A stretch of 53,345 nt of DNA. It comes from Paludibacteraceae bacterium. GTDB lineage: Bacteria; Bacteroidota; Bacteroidia; Bacteroidales; Paludibacteraceae. Numbering within the stretch: position 1 is the stretch's first letter; the number at the start of each line of letters is the position of its first letter. Position numbers and translations under genes: made by a program. Below the pieces are notes generated by a model. The model worked only from the letters and a program-made list of their open reading frames with translations. It did no database searches and was not told the origin of the DNA. Of the stretch, positions 45,174 through 53,345 are shown piece by piece. The DNA is taken from the NCBI GenBank assembly GCA_024401495.1, contig JAKSKW010000013.1, positions 1 through 53,345 on the forward strand, in the 5' to 3' direction.

Positions 45174-46508
45174 TTATAGACGTTTTACACACTCCTTGAA
45201 TTGCTGTCCTCTATCCTCATAGCTCTTGAACAAGTCGAAGCTTGCACAACATGGTGAAAGCAACACTGTGTCGCCCTTGTCAGCAAATGCGAAACACTTG
45301 TTGACTGCCTCTTCCATAGATCCTGCGTCTGCGATGTTCTCTACTTTTCCGTCGAAGAACTCGTGAAGCTTTGTGTTGTCTACTCCAAGACATACGATAG
45401 CCTTTACCTTCTCCTTTACCAAATCCTCAATCTCTGTGTAATCATTACCCTTGTCCTTTCCTCCAAGAATCAAGACAACTGGAGTGTTCATACACTGCAA
45501 AGCATACCAACATGAGTTGACGTTAGTAGCCTTTGAATCGTTGATGAACAACACGCTTCTTACCTTTGCCACTGGCTCTAGACGGTGCTCTACGCCGCTG
45601 AACTCACTGAACGCCTTGCGGATTGTATCTTTCTTGATACCCTCAACGCCTGCAGCAATACCAGCCGCCATCGAATTGTAGGTGTTGTGCTGTCCCTTCA
45701 AAGCAAGTTTATTAATATCCATATCTATATAATTATTATTTAAGTTGATTACTAATTGATTGTTTTCCAAGTAGGCTGCCATGCCCTCGATTGTCTGAAT
45801 TGAGAACGGCATCATCTTTGCCTTAATGTCGTATTTCTCAATCTCTTTTGTTACGACAGGATCCTCATTCCAATAGATGAATGTATCGTTCTCTGTCATG
45901 TTCTGAATAATACGCATCTTGGAATCTACGTAATTCTGGAACTTATACTCATATCTGTCCAAGTGGTCTGGAGTGATGTTAAGCAGAATAGCGATGTCTG
46001 CCTTGAAATCATACATTCCGTCCAACTGGAAACTACTTAGCTCGATAATATAGTAGTCGTGAGGATCGATTGCCACCTGACGTGCCAATGAGAATCCGAT
46101 ATTTCCTGCAAGTGAGGCATCAAGTCCAGCCATCTTGAAGATGTAGTGTACAAGTGTAGTGGTTGTTGTCTTTCCGTTGCTACCTGTGATACAAACCATC
46201 TTCGACTTTGAGTAACGTCCGGCAAATTCGATTTCTGAGATTATGTTGATGCCCTTTGCTCTCAACGCCTTGATGATTGGAGCCTTCTCTGGAATACCCG
46301 GACTCTTGATTACCTCGTCGGCATTCAAAATCAACTCCTCTGTATGCTGACCTTGCTCCCAAGCAATGTTGTACTGGTTTAGCTCGGCCACATATTTCTC
46401 TTTAATTGGCGACATGTCCGACACAAACACATCAAAACCCTGCTTCTGGGCTAAGATTGCCGAACCTACGCCACTCTCTCCTGCTCCTAAAACAACTATT
46501 CTTTTCAT
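45174..46508 (-). CDS. murD: UDP-N-acetylmuramoyl-L-alanine-D-glutamate ligase
   Basis: 444 residues. MurD adds D-Glu. The ATP loop ITGSNGKTTTTTLVHYIF lies near residues 107-124; LNITPDHLDRY, VLILGGKDKGNDY and LLSPCCASFDLFKSYEDRG are the other Mur ligase signatures. The start overlaps the mraY stop by one base. Confidence 0.97.
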   Translation of the reverse strand: MKRIVVLGAGESGVGSAILAQKQGFDVFVSDMSPIKEKYVAELNQYNIAWEQGQHTEELILNADEVIKSPGIPEKAPIIKALRAKGINIISEIEFAGRYSKSKMVCITGSNGKTTTTTLVHYIFKMAGLDASLAGNIGFSLARQVAIDPHDYYIIELSSFQLDGMYDFKADIAILLNITPDHLDRYEYKFQNYVDSKMRIIQNMTENDTFIYWNEDPVVTKEIEKYDIKAKMMPFSIQTIEGMAAYLENNQLVINLNNNYIDMDINKLALKGQHNTYNSMAAGIAAGVEGIKKDTIRKAFSEFSGVEHRLEPVAKVRSVLFINDSKATNVNSCWYALQCMNTPVVLILGGKDKGNDYTEIEDLVKEKVKAIVCLGVDNTKLHEFFDGKVENIADAGSMEEAVNKCFAFADKGDTVLLSPCCASFDLFKSYEDRGQQFKECVKRL

Positions 46509-47716
46509 TATCTCACCTTTAAAGTCAACACTGTAATTACTGCCAATAGCAATCCGACGATCAAGAATCTTGCTACGATCTTAGACTCTGGCATTCCCTT
46601 CTTCTGGAAATGGTGATGCAACGGAGACATCAAGAAGATACGTCGGCCCTCACCATATTTCTTCTTTGTATATTTGAAATATGACACCTGTAGCATCACC
46701 GACAAATTCTCCACGATAAACACTCCACACAAGATTGGAATCAACAGCTCTTTGCGGATTATCATCGCAATTGCAGCAATCACTCCTCCAAGCATCAAAC
46801 TTCCTGTATCGCCCATGAACACCTGTGCTGGGAATGAGTTGTACCATAGGAATCCAAGTGTTGCGCCGACAAAGGCACACAAGTAAACCACCAACTCCTC
46901 CGACTTAGGGATATACATGATGTTAAGGTAGCTTGCGAACTCTGTATGGCTCGACAAGTATGCCAAGATGCCGAGAGCCACTCCTATTATCATCGAGGTT
47001 CCGACGGACAATCCATCCAAACCATCAGTCAAATTGGCTCCGTTGGAAATGAATGTCATCACGAAGATTGTCACCAACACGAAGAATATCCATCCAAGTG
47101 GCTGCGCGTAGTCGCCAGCAAACTCAAATATCGATGCGTAGTCGAAATTATGGTTCTTGACAAATGGAATGGTAGTCTGTGTAGACTTGACATTCTCCTT
47201 CTTATAGTTGACAACCTCAACGTTCTCTTTGTTGACTGTCGAGTAATTCTCACGAATCACTACATCCGGACTTAAATAAAGAGTCAAACCAAGGGCAAGA
47301 CCGATAGCCACCTGACCGATGATCTTTACTCGTGGAGACATACCCTCTTTGTTCTTCTTGAACACTTTGATATAATCGTCCGCTCCACCAAGGAATCCAA
47401 GACCAAGAGTGATTCCAAGCATCAAAATCATATAGATATTGGAAAGATTACCGAACAACAGGCAAGGAATGATAATACCACCGATAATGATCACACCACC
47501 CATTGTAGGAGTGCCCTTCTTCGACATCTGACCCTCAAGGTTCAAATCTCTGATAGTCTCGCCAATCTGACGAAACTGAAGATACTCAATCATCTTCTTT
47601 CCAAAGAAGATTACAAACAGCAACGCTCCAACAAACGCCATCGCAGAACGGAATGTCACATAGTGAAACAAACCTGCGCCTGGGAATGTCATTCCATCAA
47701 ACAAGTAATAAAACAT
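46508..47716 (-). CDS. mraY: phospho-N-acetylmuramoyl-pentapeptide transferase
   Basis: 402 residues with about ten membrane segments. MraY transfers phospho-MurNAc-pentapeptide to undecaprenyl phosphate, making lipid I. Visible motifs are [13 protein letters not shown] near 65-77, the GGADDYIKV aspartates near 109-117, [15 protein letters not shown] near 225-239, and [10 protein letters not shown] near 365. A periplasmic insert (about residues 150-205) with [19 protein letters not shown] is typical of Bacteroidota MraY. Confidence 0.97.
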   Translation of the reverse strand: MFYYLFDGMTFPGAGLFHYVTFRSAMAFVGALLFVIFFGKKMIEYLQFRQIGETIRDLNLEGQMSKKGTPTMGGVIIIGGIIIPCLLFGNLSNIYMILMLGITLGLGFLGGADDYIKVFKKNKEGMSPRVKIIGQVAIGLALGLTLYLSPDVVIRENYSTVNKENVEVVNYKKENVKSTQTTIPFVKNHNFDYASIFEFAGDYAQPLGWIFFVLVTIFVMTFISNGANLTDGLDGLSVGTSMIIGVALGILAYLSSHTEFASYLNIMYIPKSEELVVYLCAFVGATLGFLWYNSFPAQVFMGDTGSLMLGGVIAAIAMIIRKELLIPILCGVFIVENLSVMLQVSYFKYTKKKYGEGRRIFLMSPLHHHFQKKGMPESKIVARFLIVGLLLAVITVLTLKVR

Positions 47717-47728
47717 AATCTCTCTATA

Positions 47729-49180
47729 TTATCTTAAATATTTTCTAATAACCTCATGATCGTCGAAGTGGTGCTTGACACCCTTGATATCCTGATAATC
47801 CTCATGTCCCTTTCCTGCGACGAGGATGATATCTCCCTTCTTAGCCATCTGACACGCAGTCTTGATTGCCTGCTCACGGTCAGCATTCACAATCACGTTC
47901 ATCTGTTCCTCGTCAGAAAGGCCCGCCAACATATCGTTGATGATATCCATAGGTTCCTCGTTTCTTGGATTGTCCGACGTGATGACTACCTTATCACTGT
48001 TAGTGACAGCCGACTTCGCCATGATTGGTCGTTTACCCTTGTCACGGTTACCTCCACATCCGCAAACTGTGATCAAATCGGCATTTGCACCCTTGACCTC
48101 GTTGATTGTAGAGATCACATTCTCCAAAGCGTCTGGAGTATGAGCGTAGTCGACGATAGCGCAAACACCACTCTGCTCTCCACGGACAGTCTCGAATCTA
48201 CCGTTGACCGGAGTCATCTTGCTCAACGCCACCAAAGTATCCTCTGGAGTGTTGCCAAGCAAAACACATGCTGAATATACGGCAAGCAAGTTGGATGCGT
48301 TGAAGCGGCCCACAAACTGAGTCGAGACCTCTCTGCCGTCGATATTCAAAAGCATTCCGAAGAAGCTGTCCTCAACAACCTTAGCCTTGAAATCAGCCAT
48401 CGAGCGAATCGAATAACTCTTTCTCAACGCCTTGCTGTTCTGAATCATCACACTACCGTTGCGGTCATCGGCATTTGTAAGAGCGAACGCGTCGGCAGGA
48501 AGAGAATCAAAGAACGATTTCTTAGCCTTGATGTAGTTGTCGAAAGTCTTGTGGTAATCCAAATGATCACGAGTGATATTTGTGAAGATTCCTCCGACAA
48601 ATTTCAAACCACCGATACGCTTCTGATCAGCAGCGTGAGAGCTGACCTCCATGAAAGCGTAAGTACATCCCGCGTCGACCATCTCAGAAAGAAGTCTCTG
48701 AAGAGAAATTGGATCAGGAGTTGTATGGGTAGCAGGCACTGCTTTGTCGTCGATATAATTGCAGACAGTTGAAAGCAAACCAACCTTATGTCCAAATTCA
48801 CGGTGCATCTTGTAAAGTACAGTGGCGATTGTCGTCTTACCATTTGTACCAGTCACACCGACAAGTTTAAGTTTCGACGACGGGTTGCCATACCATGCGG
48901 AAGCCAAAAGGCCAAGAGCCTCAGCCGAATCCTTCACCTGGATATAAGCCACGCCATCCTTCAAATCAGCAGGCATCTTCTGAAGCACGATTGCAGTCGC
49001 TCCCTTCTCGATAGCAGAGTCGATATATTCGTGTCCGTCCATCGAATAGCCACAGACAGCGACGAATAAAGTGCCAGCCGACACCTGACGAGAATCCTGA
49101 CAGATAACAGAAATCTCTTTATCTATATTGCCGACAACCTTTTCGTAGTCGACGCTATTTATCAAATCGTTCAACTTCAT
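47729..49180 (-). CDS. murE: UDP-MurNAc-L-Ala-D-Glu:meso-diaminopimelate ligase
   Basis: 483 residues. MurE adds the third peptide residue. [18 protein letters not shown] is the ATP loop; [24 protein letters not shown] and [16 protein letters not shown] follow. The specificity motif reads SDNPRNEEP. The DNPR form indicates meso-diaminopimelate rather than lysine, as expected for a Gram-negative cell wall. It lies 7 bases after ftsI and 12 before mraY. Confidence 0.97.
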   Translation of the reverse strand: MKLNDLINSVDYEKVVGNIDKEISVICQDSRQVSAGTLFVAVCGYSMDGHEYIDSAIEKGATAIVLQKMPADLKDGVAYIQVKDSAEALGLLASAWYGNPSSKLKLVGVTGTNGKTTIATVLYKMHREFGHKVGLLSTVCNYIDDKAVPATHTTPDPISLQRLLSEMVDAGCTYAFMEVSSHAADQKRIGGLKFVGGIFTNITRDHLDYHKTFDNYIKAKKSFFDSLPADAFALTNADDRNGSVMIQNSKALRKSYSIRSMADFKAKVVEDSFFGMLLNIDGREVSTQFVGRFNASNLLAVYSACVLLGNTPEDTLVALSKMTPVNGRFETVRGEQSGVCAIVDYAHTPDALENVISTINEVKGANADLITVCGCGGNRDKGKRPIMAKSAVTNSDKVVITSDNPRNEEPMDIINDMLAGLSDEEQMNVIVNADREQAIKTACQMAKKGDIILVAGKGHEDYQDIKGVKHHFDDHEVIRKYLR

Positions 49181-49187
49181 AAGCCAA

Positions 49188-51320
49188 CTATTTTAGAGTA
49201 ATTTTAATTGGAGCGCCTGGGGTTGCTGTCGAGCCGGGAGCAATCGATTGCTGCACCACAGTTCCGCGTCCGTGCATCTCCACTTTCAAACCTTTATTCT
49301 CAAGCAAATAGAGTGCGTCTTTTGCTCCGAGTCCAACGACTTTTGGCACAGTATACTTACCAACTTTCATCTGAGTCATGCTCACGATACTGTCGTCAGT
49401 AGCAGTAGACACCCAATCATCATCATCAAGATTGTTCTTCATATGTCTTACATTCAACTCCTTCAACAAGTAGTCAACATCACTTTTGTAACCACCCTTA
49501 ACCTCAGGAGCGAATTTGCCATTCTCACATAATGCCGACTCACAACTTACCGGAGTCATTGCATAGATTCGTTCTGCGATAGTCTTGAACGCTTTAGCAG
49601 TCAGACTACCATGCAGATAGTAGCTATCAGCCTTCTGCCAGTTCACCACCATACAAGTGTAGCGAGGATTGTCGGCCGGGAAATAACCTACGAAAGAAAG
49701 CTGGTAATCTTTAGCTGTACCGCTTGAATTGTTGTAGTGCATACGGGCTGTACCCGACTTGCCTGCCAACTGAAGGATATCAGACTTAGCTTTTTTTCCT
49801 GTTCCCTGCTCGATCACACCCTTAAGCATATCCCTCACTTTTCCGAGAGTCTTATTGGAGCATACCTTAGGGCAGATCTCCTCTACTGATTCTGTCTTCA
49901 ATATTGATCCGTCTCGTTTGACTGATCTTACGAAAAGAGGTTTGATCATCTTTCCGTCGTTGGCAATCGCATTATAGAAAGTCAACGTATAGATTGGCGG
50001 AATCTGAACACTGTATCCAATCGCCATTGAAGTCAGATAAGTACCGTCGTTCTTCACCGTCGGATCATCAAAATTTCGGATCACTGGTCTGACGTCGTTT
50101 GGAATATCAAGTTCCATACGATCAGCGAGCTTCATGGAATACAGTTTTTCAACAAACTTATCCTTCTTCTTTCCGAAAAACTCATTGACCGGCTTTGCGA
50201 TACCAATGTTTGAAGAGACGTGGAAAGCGTGAGCCAAAGAGATAGTGCCAAAACCACCCGAACCATCAGGTTTCCAATTATGGTCGTGCATTCCTTTCTC
50301 CTTCCACAAGCCGTCACCAGTCTCAATCTGGTAAGAAGTGTCAATTTTGGCCTCTTCGAGCAACGCGATTACAGAAGCCAACTTAAACACCGAACCGGGT
50401 TCCGAGTTCATACCGACTGCGTAGTTTTTCGAGTCGATATACGAGACTCCCCATTTAGTCAGGTTTGAAAGAGCCTTGATCTCACCAGTGTGGACATCCA
50501 TAAGAATCGCGCAACCACTGTCTGCCGCAGCCTCAGTCATCACATCACGTAGAGCGGCGGTCACAACATCCTGCATACGCATATCAAGTGTCGAGTAGAC
50601 GTCAGCGCCGTCGACAGGATCAATATCGTTCTCCCAAGTCGGGCGTCCACTACCGTGAAACTCCTTTCTTGCCAAACCAGGAAGACCGCTCAGGTATTCA
50701 TCGTACATCTTCTCAAGACCGTTCCTACCTTTATTTTTTTCCGGATCAAAGTTTCCGATAGTACGAGAGGCAAGATTTCCGAAGGTTTTCTTTCGCTCAA
50801 TCTGAGTCTCAACATAAAACCCCGTCTTCTTTTTGGGTTCTCTCCAGAACGGAAACTTCAATGCCCGCTTATAATCACTATGCGATACAAACTTGGGCTC
50901 AAACGCAAAAGCTCTTTTGCCATTTTTCTTTGCTTCGAGTGCCTTTTTCTTATAGTACGCAGGTTCTTGTGCATTGCCATACAATCTTGCGACACAGATG
51001 CATAAAGAATCTATATTAGCATTGAAAAGATCGTTATCGAAAGACTTACTCTTGAAGTCCATCATAAGTTTATGTCTCTGCACTGAACTTACGATCAACT
51101 CACCGTCGCAAGAATAGATATTTCCTCTATGAGGCTTGACAATTGTACTATCCTGAAGATGGTCCAATTTTTCGGATACGCCTCTCCAACCTTCACCTTC
51201 CGGTCCGAACATCAAACTGCAAGCTCGCCAAATGATAAGAGCAACCATTGCTATCACAAAAATGGTGGGAATGATCATTCCGACGATAATGCTTCTTTTC
51301 ATCTCATCAAACTTCGCCAT
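49188..51320 (-). CDS. ftsI: septal penicillin-binding protein (FtsI/PBP3-type) with PASTA domain
   Basis: 710 residues. Membrane helix (about 12-32), a PBP dimerisation region (about 55-220), then the transpeptidase with SxxK in [10 protein letters not shown], SxN in [10 protein letters not shown] and KSG in [12 protein letters not shown]-terminal PASTA domain (about 655-710, [20 protein letters not shown]...) may bind muropeptides. FtsI crosslinks septal peptidoglycan with FtsW. Divisome FtsI proteins with PASTA domains are usual in Bacteroidota. Confidence 0.96.
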   Translation of the reverse strand: MAKFDEMKRSIIVGMIIPTIFVIAMVALIIWRACSLMFGPEGEGWRGVSEKLDHLQDSTIVKPHRGNIYSCDGELIVSSVQRHKLMMDFKSKSFDNDLFNANIDSLCICVARLYGNAQEPAYYKKKALEAKKNGKRAFAFEPKFVSHSDYKRALKFPFWREPKKKTGFYVETQIERKKTFGNLASRTIGNFDPEKNKGRNGLEKMYDEYLSGLPGLARKEFHGSGRPTWENDIDPVDGADVYSTLDMRMQDVVTAALRDVMTEAAADSGCAILMDVHTGEIKALSNLTKWGVSYIDSKNYAVGMNSEPGSVFKLASVIALLEEAKIDTSYQIETGDGLWKEKGMHDHNWKPDGSGGFGTISLAHAFHVSSNIGIAKPVNEFFGKKKDKFVEKLYSMKLADRMELDIPNDVRPVIRNFDDPTVKNDGTYLTSMAIGYSVQIPPIYTLTFYNAIANDGKMIKPLFVRSVKRDGSILKTESVEEICPKVCSNKTLGKVRDMLKGVIEQGTGKKAKSDILQLAGKSGTARMHYNNSSGTAKDYQLSFVGYFPADNPRYTCMVVNWQKADSYYLHGSLTAKAFKTIAERIYAMTPVSCESALCENGKFAPEVKGGYKSDVDYLLKELNVRHMKNNLDDDDWVSTATDDSIVSMTQMKVGKYTVPKVVGLGAKDALYLLENKGLKVEMHGRGTVVQQSIAPGSTATPGAPIKITLK

Positions 51321-51326
51321 ACCTGT

Positions 51327-51653
51327 CTACTTTTTAATCATAAAAGGCGGTAAAGTTGATTCTGCGACGTCGAGGCCACTTTCAGAAATCAATACTTTCA
51401 CATTACTCTGACGGCTGACCTGCGACAGTTCAGCATTGACTGCCAATGCATCGTTTTTCTTATCCTGAAGCTCACGTTTCAGCCTCACGATTTGCTTAAA
51501 CTGATCGTCGCACGCATAGCGATTTTCAACCACAGCGATGCAAAGCAACACTATAAGCCCCAACAAATACATATTGTTCTCCACGAATTTCTGAGAGAAC
51601 ACATATTTGTATCGCTCACGGAAGGTTTTGAATATTTTGTTTATCTCATTCAT
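51327..51653 (-). CDS. ftsL: FtsL-like cell division protein
   Basis: 108 residues from the ATG at 51653 (MNEINKIFKTFRERYKYVF), which lies one base after the rsmH stop. A longer reading from 51725 would overlap rsmH by 71 bases and adds unrelated residues. One membrane helix (about 29-46, MYLLGLIVLLCIAVVEN) is followed by a coiled coil (FKQIVRLKRELQDKKNDALAV...). This matches the FtsL_2 family of Bacteroidota, which links FtsB/FtsQ-type proteins and FtsW-FtsI. Sequence conservation is low, so the call rests mainly on position and topology. Confidence 0.85.
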   Translation of the reverse strand: MNEINKIFKTFRERYKYVFSQKFVENNMYLLGLIVLLCIAVVENRYACDDQFKQIVRLKRELQDKKNDALAVNAELSQVSRQSNVKVLISESGLDVAESTLPPFMIKK

Positions 51654-51654
51654 G

Positions 51655-52575
51655 CTATTCGTCCTCCTCCTTTTCTGCAACACGTAATTTGGCACTACGG
51701 CTTCTTGGATTACGCTGTATCTCATCAGAATCAGGAACGATAGGTTTTCCGTTTACCGGAGTCAGCGAACGAATAGTATTTCCATAAAAATCCTTCTCAA
51801 TCTTTCCGTCGACGTTACCTGTCTTGAAGAAATTCTTCACAAGACGGTCTTCAAGCGAGTGGTAAGTGAGGATAGCTGCACGACCACCGTCGCCAAGCAC
51901 CTTAGGAAGTTGTGATAGCATCTTTTTTAGAGTACCCATCTCGTCGTTCACCTCGATACGGATTGCCTGGAAGAGTTTTGCAAGATCCTTCTTCTGACTG
52001 TCCTTGCCGATAAGCGGCTCAAGCAATTCAACGAGTTGGAAGATAGTAGTGAGTGGAGCCTTCTGGCGAGCCTTGACGATTGTCGAAGCCACCTTACGGG
52101 CATTGTTCATCTCACCATATAGATAGAATATGTCGGCAAGACGTTGCTCGTCATACTCATTCAAAAGATTTTCTGCTGTGAATTTCGACTTACGGTTCAT
52201 TCTCATGTCGAGAGGGCCGTCGAAGCGGAAAGAGAATCCACGTTCAGCCTCATCGAAATGGTGGAACGACACGCCAAGGTCGGCAAGCACACCGTCTACC
52301 TTCTCCACACCATAATAAGCAAGGAAGTTGCTCAAGTAGCAGAAGTTGGAACGGCAAAAAGTAAGTCTGTCGTCATCAGGGATGTTAGCAATCGCGTCGA
52401 CATCCTGATCGAAAGCGAAAAGTCGGCCATTTTTTCCAAGACGCGAGAGGATTTCACGCGAGTGACCACCTCCTCCGAACGTCAGGTCGACGTACACGCC
52501 ATCACTCTTGATATCCAACCCCTCCATGCAAGGGATCAGTAGAGCCGGCGTATGATACACAATTTCATTTTCCAT
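51655..52575 (-). CDS. rsmH: 16S rRNA (cytosine(1402)-N4)-methyltransferase
   Basis: 306 residues. RsmH (MraW) methylates C1402 in the ribosomal P site. HTPALLIPCMEGL is the usual start; the SAM loop is VYVDLTFGGGGHSREIL; DGVLADLGVSFHHFDEAERGFSFRFDGPLDMRMN, AILTYHSLEDRLVKNFF and the basic end RNPRSRSAKLRVAEK are all present. It lies 19 bases after mraZ. Confidence 0.97.
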   Translation of the reverse strand: MENEIVYHTPALLIPCMEGLDIKSDGVYVDLTFGGGGHSREILSRLGKNGRLFAFDQDVDAIANIPDDDRLTFCRSNFCYLSNFLAYYGVEKVDGVLADLGVSFHHFDEAERGFSFRFDGPLDMRMNRKSKFTAENLLNEYDEQRLADIFYLYGEMNNARKVASTIVKARQKAPLTTIFQLVELLEPLIGKDSQKKDLAKLFQAIRIEVNDEMGTLKKMLSQLPKVLGDGGRAAILTYHSLEDRLVKNFFKTGNVDGKIEKDFYGNTIRSLTPVNGKPIVPDSDEIQRNPRSRSAKLRVAEKEEDE

Positions 52576-52594
52576 AACTATAGTTCTTTGTCGG

Positions 52595-53032
52595 TTATAT
52601 CATAATTTGTTCAAGTGCAGCCTCAAGAGAAGCCTCATCCATCATAGAAGCCTCGTAGCGTTCTCTTGACCACAACTCAAGATTATCTCCAACACCAGCA
52701 AACACCACATCAAGGTCAATACCAAGCTGCTCAAGATACTTCTTCTGAAGAAGGATACGTCCATTAGAGTCGAGCTCAAGCTGCTCCGCCTTAGAAGTGT
52801 ACGAACGGTAGATAGCCATGTGGTCTGCTTTCCAAAGGTTGAGACGTGATTTTAGCTGCTCACACTTGTTAGTCCACTCAGAAAGTGGGAAGAGTTGTGC
52901 GAAACCTTCAGCAGTCACACGCAACACCAACGCTGTCTCCCCACTCTGCTCAAGCAGGCGGCGAAACTGAGCAGGGACGAATACTCTGCCCTTGCCATCA
53001 AGTTTAGCGTCTATGTTACCTAAAAACTGCAT
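52595..53032 (-). CDS. mraZ: transcriptional regulator MraZ
   Basis: 145 residues with two AbrB-like SpoVT halves. The DNA-binding motifs are DAKLDGKGRVFVPAQFRR (about 8-25) and ELDSNGRILLQKKYLE (about 85-100), each with the DxxxR pattern. MraZ forms rings that bind direct repeats upstream of the dcw operon and controls it. Candidate 10-bp-phased repeats lie at 53087-53102, at the expected -33 position of its own promoter. Confidence 0.96.
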   Translation of the reverse strand: MQFLGNIDAKLDGKGRVFVPAQFRRLLEQSGETALVLRVTAEGFAQLFPLSEWTNKCEQLKSRLNLWKADHMAIYRSYTSKAEQLELDSNGRILLQKKYLEQLGIDLDVVFAGVGDNLELWSRERYEASMMDEASLEAALEQIMI

Positions 53033-53059
53033 TTAACTAAAATCTTAAGTTTTGGACTT

Positions 53060-53067
53060 CAAAATTA
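53060..53067 (-). promoter_or_regulatory. -7 element of the mraZ (dcw) promoter
   Basis: TAATTTTG on the minus strand (TAnnTTTG), 27 bases before the ATG at 53032. No TTTG is seen at -33; that position is occupied by GTGGGG boxes. Confidence 0.6.
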
Positions 53068-53086
53068 CACAATAAATTTAAAATTT

Positions 53087-53102
53087 CCCCACTTTTCCCC
53101 AC
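53087..53102 (-). promoter_or_regulatory. candidate MraZ operator, two GTGGGG boxes
   Basis: On the minus strand GTGGGGAAAA is followed by GTGGGGAAAT, with the boxes starting exactly 10 bases apart (forward CCCCAC at 53087-53092 and 53097-53102). MraZ in E. coli recognises TGGG repeats in 10-bp register, and the position covers the expected -33 site. Confidence 0.5.
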
Positions 53103-53110
53103 ATTATACT

Positions 53111-53151
53111 TTCAAACTTACATTCAACAGCATTTCAACAGGTTTTCAACA
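53111..53151. repeat. TTCAACA direct repeats with 11-bp period
   Basis: TTCAACA occurs at 53123-53129, 53134-53140 and 53145-53151, with a degenerate copy (TTCAAAC) at 53111-53117. It lies upstream of the mraZ promoter. It may be a second regulator site. Confidence 0.5.
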
Positions 53152-53345
53152 AGTTGTTAACAGCAACACCATAACAACCAAGCACTCTATAAATTATTAA
53201 TTTTAAGCCATTTAGCAACAACATCACCAAAATCAACGAAAAAGTGGGGCAAAATGGAGCAAGAAAATATCATTTTGGAGTGTCAATAGAAAAAAGGCTG
53301 TAAGCCTGACATAAACTAGCCCAGGGTAAAGCGAAGCGACACCCT
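53152..53345. other. upstream region of the dcw cluster, no gene seen
   Basis: AT-rich sequence with a plus-strand GTGGGGC and TGGAGC pair, also 10 bases apart (near 53243 and 53253). At the window edge there is an AGGCT/AGCCT hairpin (53295-53307) and a CCCAGGGT...ACCCT half-palindrome (53320-53345) that is cut by the window end. The last probably belongs to a longer repeated element. Confidence 0.5.

Noticed and set aside
51654..51725. Longer FtsL starting inside rsmH
   Set aside because: The extra 24 residues are the rsmH C-terminal coding region read in another frame; the ATG at 51653 directly after the rsmH stop gives a normal FtsL_2 protein.
53123..53175. Possible DnaA boxes or replication origin upstream of mraZ
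   Set aside because: TTCAACA and GTTGTTAACA do not match the DnaA box TTATCCACA well, and no origin-linked gene is near.
1..53345. tRNA, rRNA, riboswitch or other structured RNA genes
   Set aside because: The gaps between genes were read for tRNA-like cloverleaf ends and known riboswitch cores; none was convincing. A covariance-model scan would be decisive.

Overview
The window is a stretch of a Bacteroidales chromosome, probably from a host-associated Prevotellaceae- or Muribaculaceae-like bacterium. The evidence is a Bacteroidota-type promoter element (TAnnTTTG) ahead of many genes, a hybrid two-component regulator with a periplasmic propeller and an AraC output, a BspA-type leucine-rich repeat protein, a FISUMP-like secreted protein, a type IX-like C-terminal tail on a glycoside hydrolase, an FtsL_2-type FtsL, a SecA of about 1,100 residues, and a dcw cluster without murF or ddl. 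No rRNA, tRNA, CRISPR array, transposase or prophage was seen. Most genes lie on the minus strand.

Layout. (1) 1-9775, minus: start of a phosphosugar mutase, nfo, lgt, secA, a C_GCAxxG_C_C protein, a divergent polysaccharide deacetylase lipoprotein, rimM, and a MATE transporter fused to a cytidylate-kinase-like domain. (2) 9872-15672, accessory: a DUF4143-type ATPase under a palindromic repeat array, a zinc-ribbon/DUF805 membrane protein, an AT-rich membrane protein and a large secreted GH43 enzyme. (3) 15751-18079, minus: a three-gene phospholipid operon (CDP-alcohol phosphotransferase, CdsA, PlsC). (4) 18080-23010, repeat-rich: FISUMP protein, a small membrane protein, an ORF6N protein and yifB/comM, with inverted repeats and a possible MITE. 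(5) 23011-33653, minus: seven closely packed genes (HAD phosphatase, HTCS regulator, degenerate M23 protein, dxr, rseP, era, der). (6) 33768-35545: a small membrane protein and the BspA-type protein. (7) 35756-53032, minus: the whole division and cell wall cluster mraZ-rsmH-ftsL-ftsI-murE-mraY-murD-ftsW-murG-murC-ftsQ-ftsA-ftsZ-ftsZ2-yqeY.

The most striking observation is the cluster end: two complete but diverged ftsZ genes overlap by 8 bases. Both keep the GTP-binding signature and the T7-loop acidic residues. The first has a Pro/Glu-rich linker and ends in an acidic tail. The second ends in a sequence resembling the usual Bacteroidota FtsZ C-terminal peptide. This suggests a translationally coupled two-FtsZ division system. 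Other points of interest are the MATE-kinase fusion, the HTCS regulator inside a housekeeping operon, the altered active-site motif in the lipid operon, a 10-bp-phased repeat at the expected -33 position of the mraZ promoter, and families of dispersed palindromes, one of which carries promoters.
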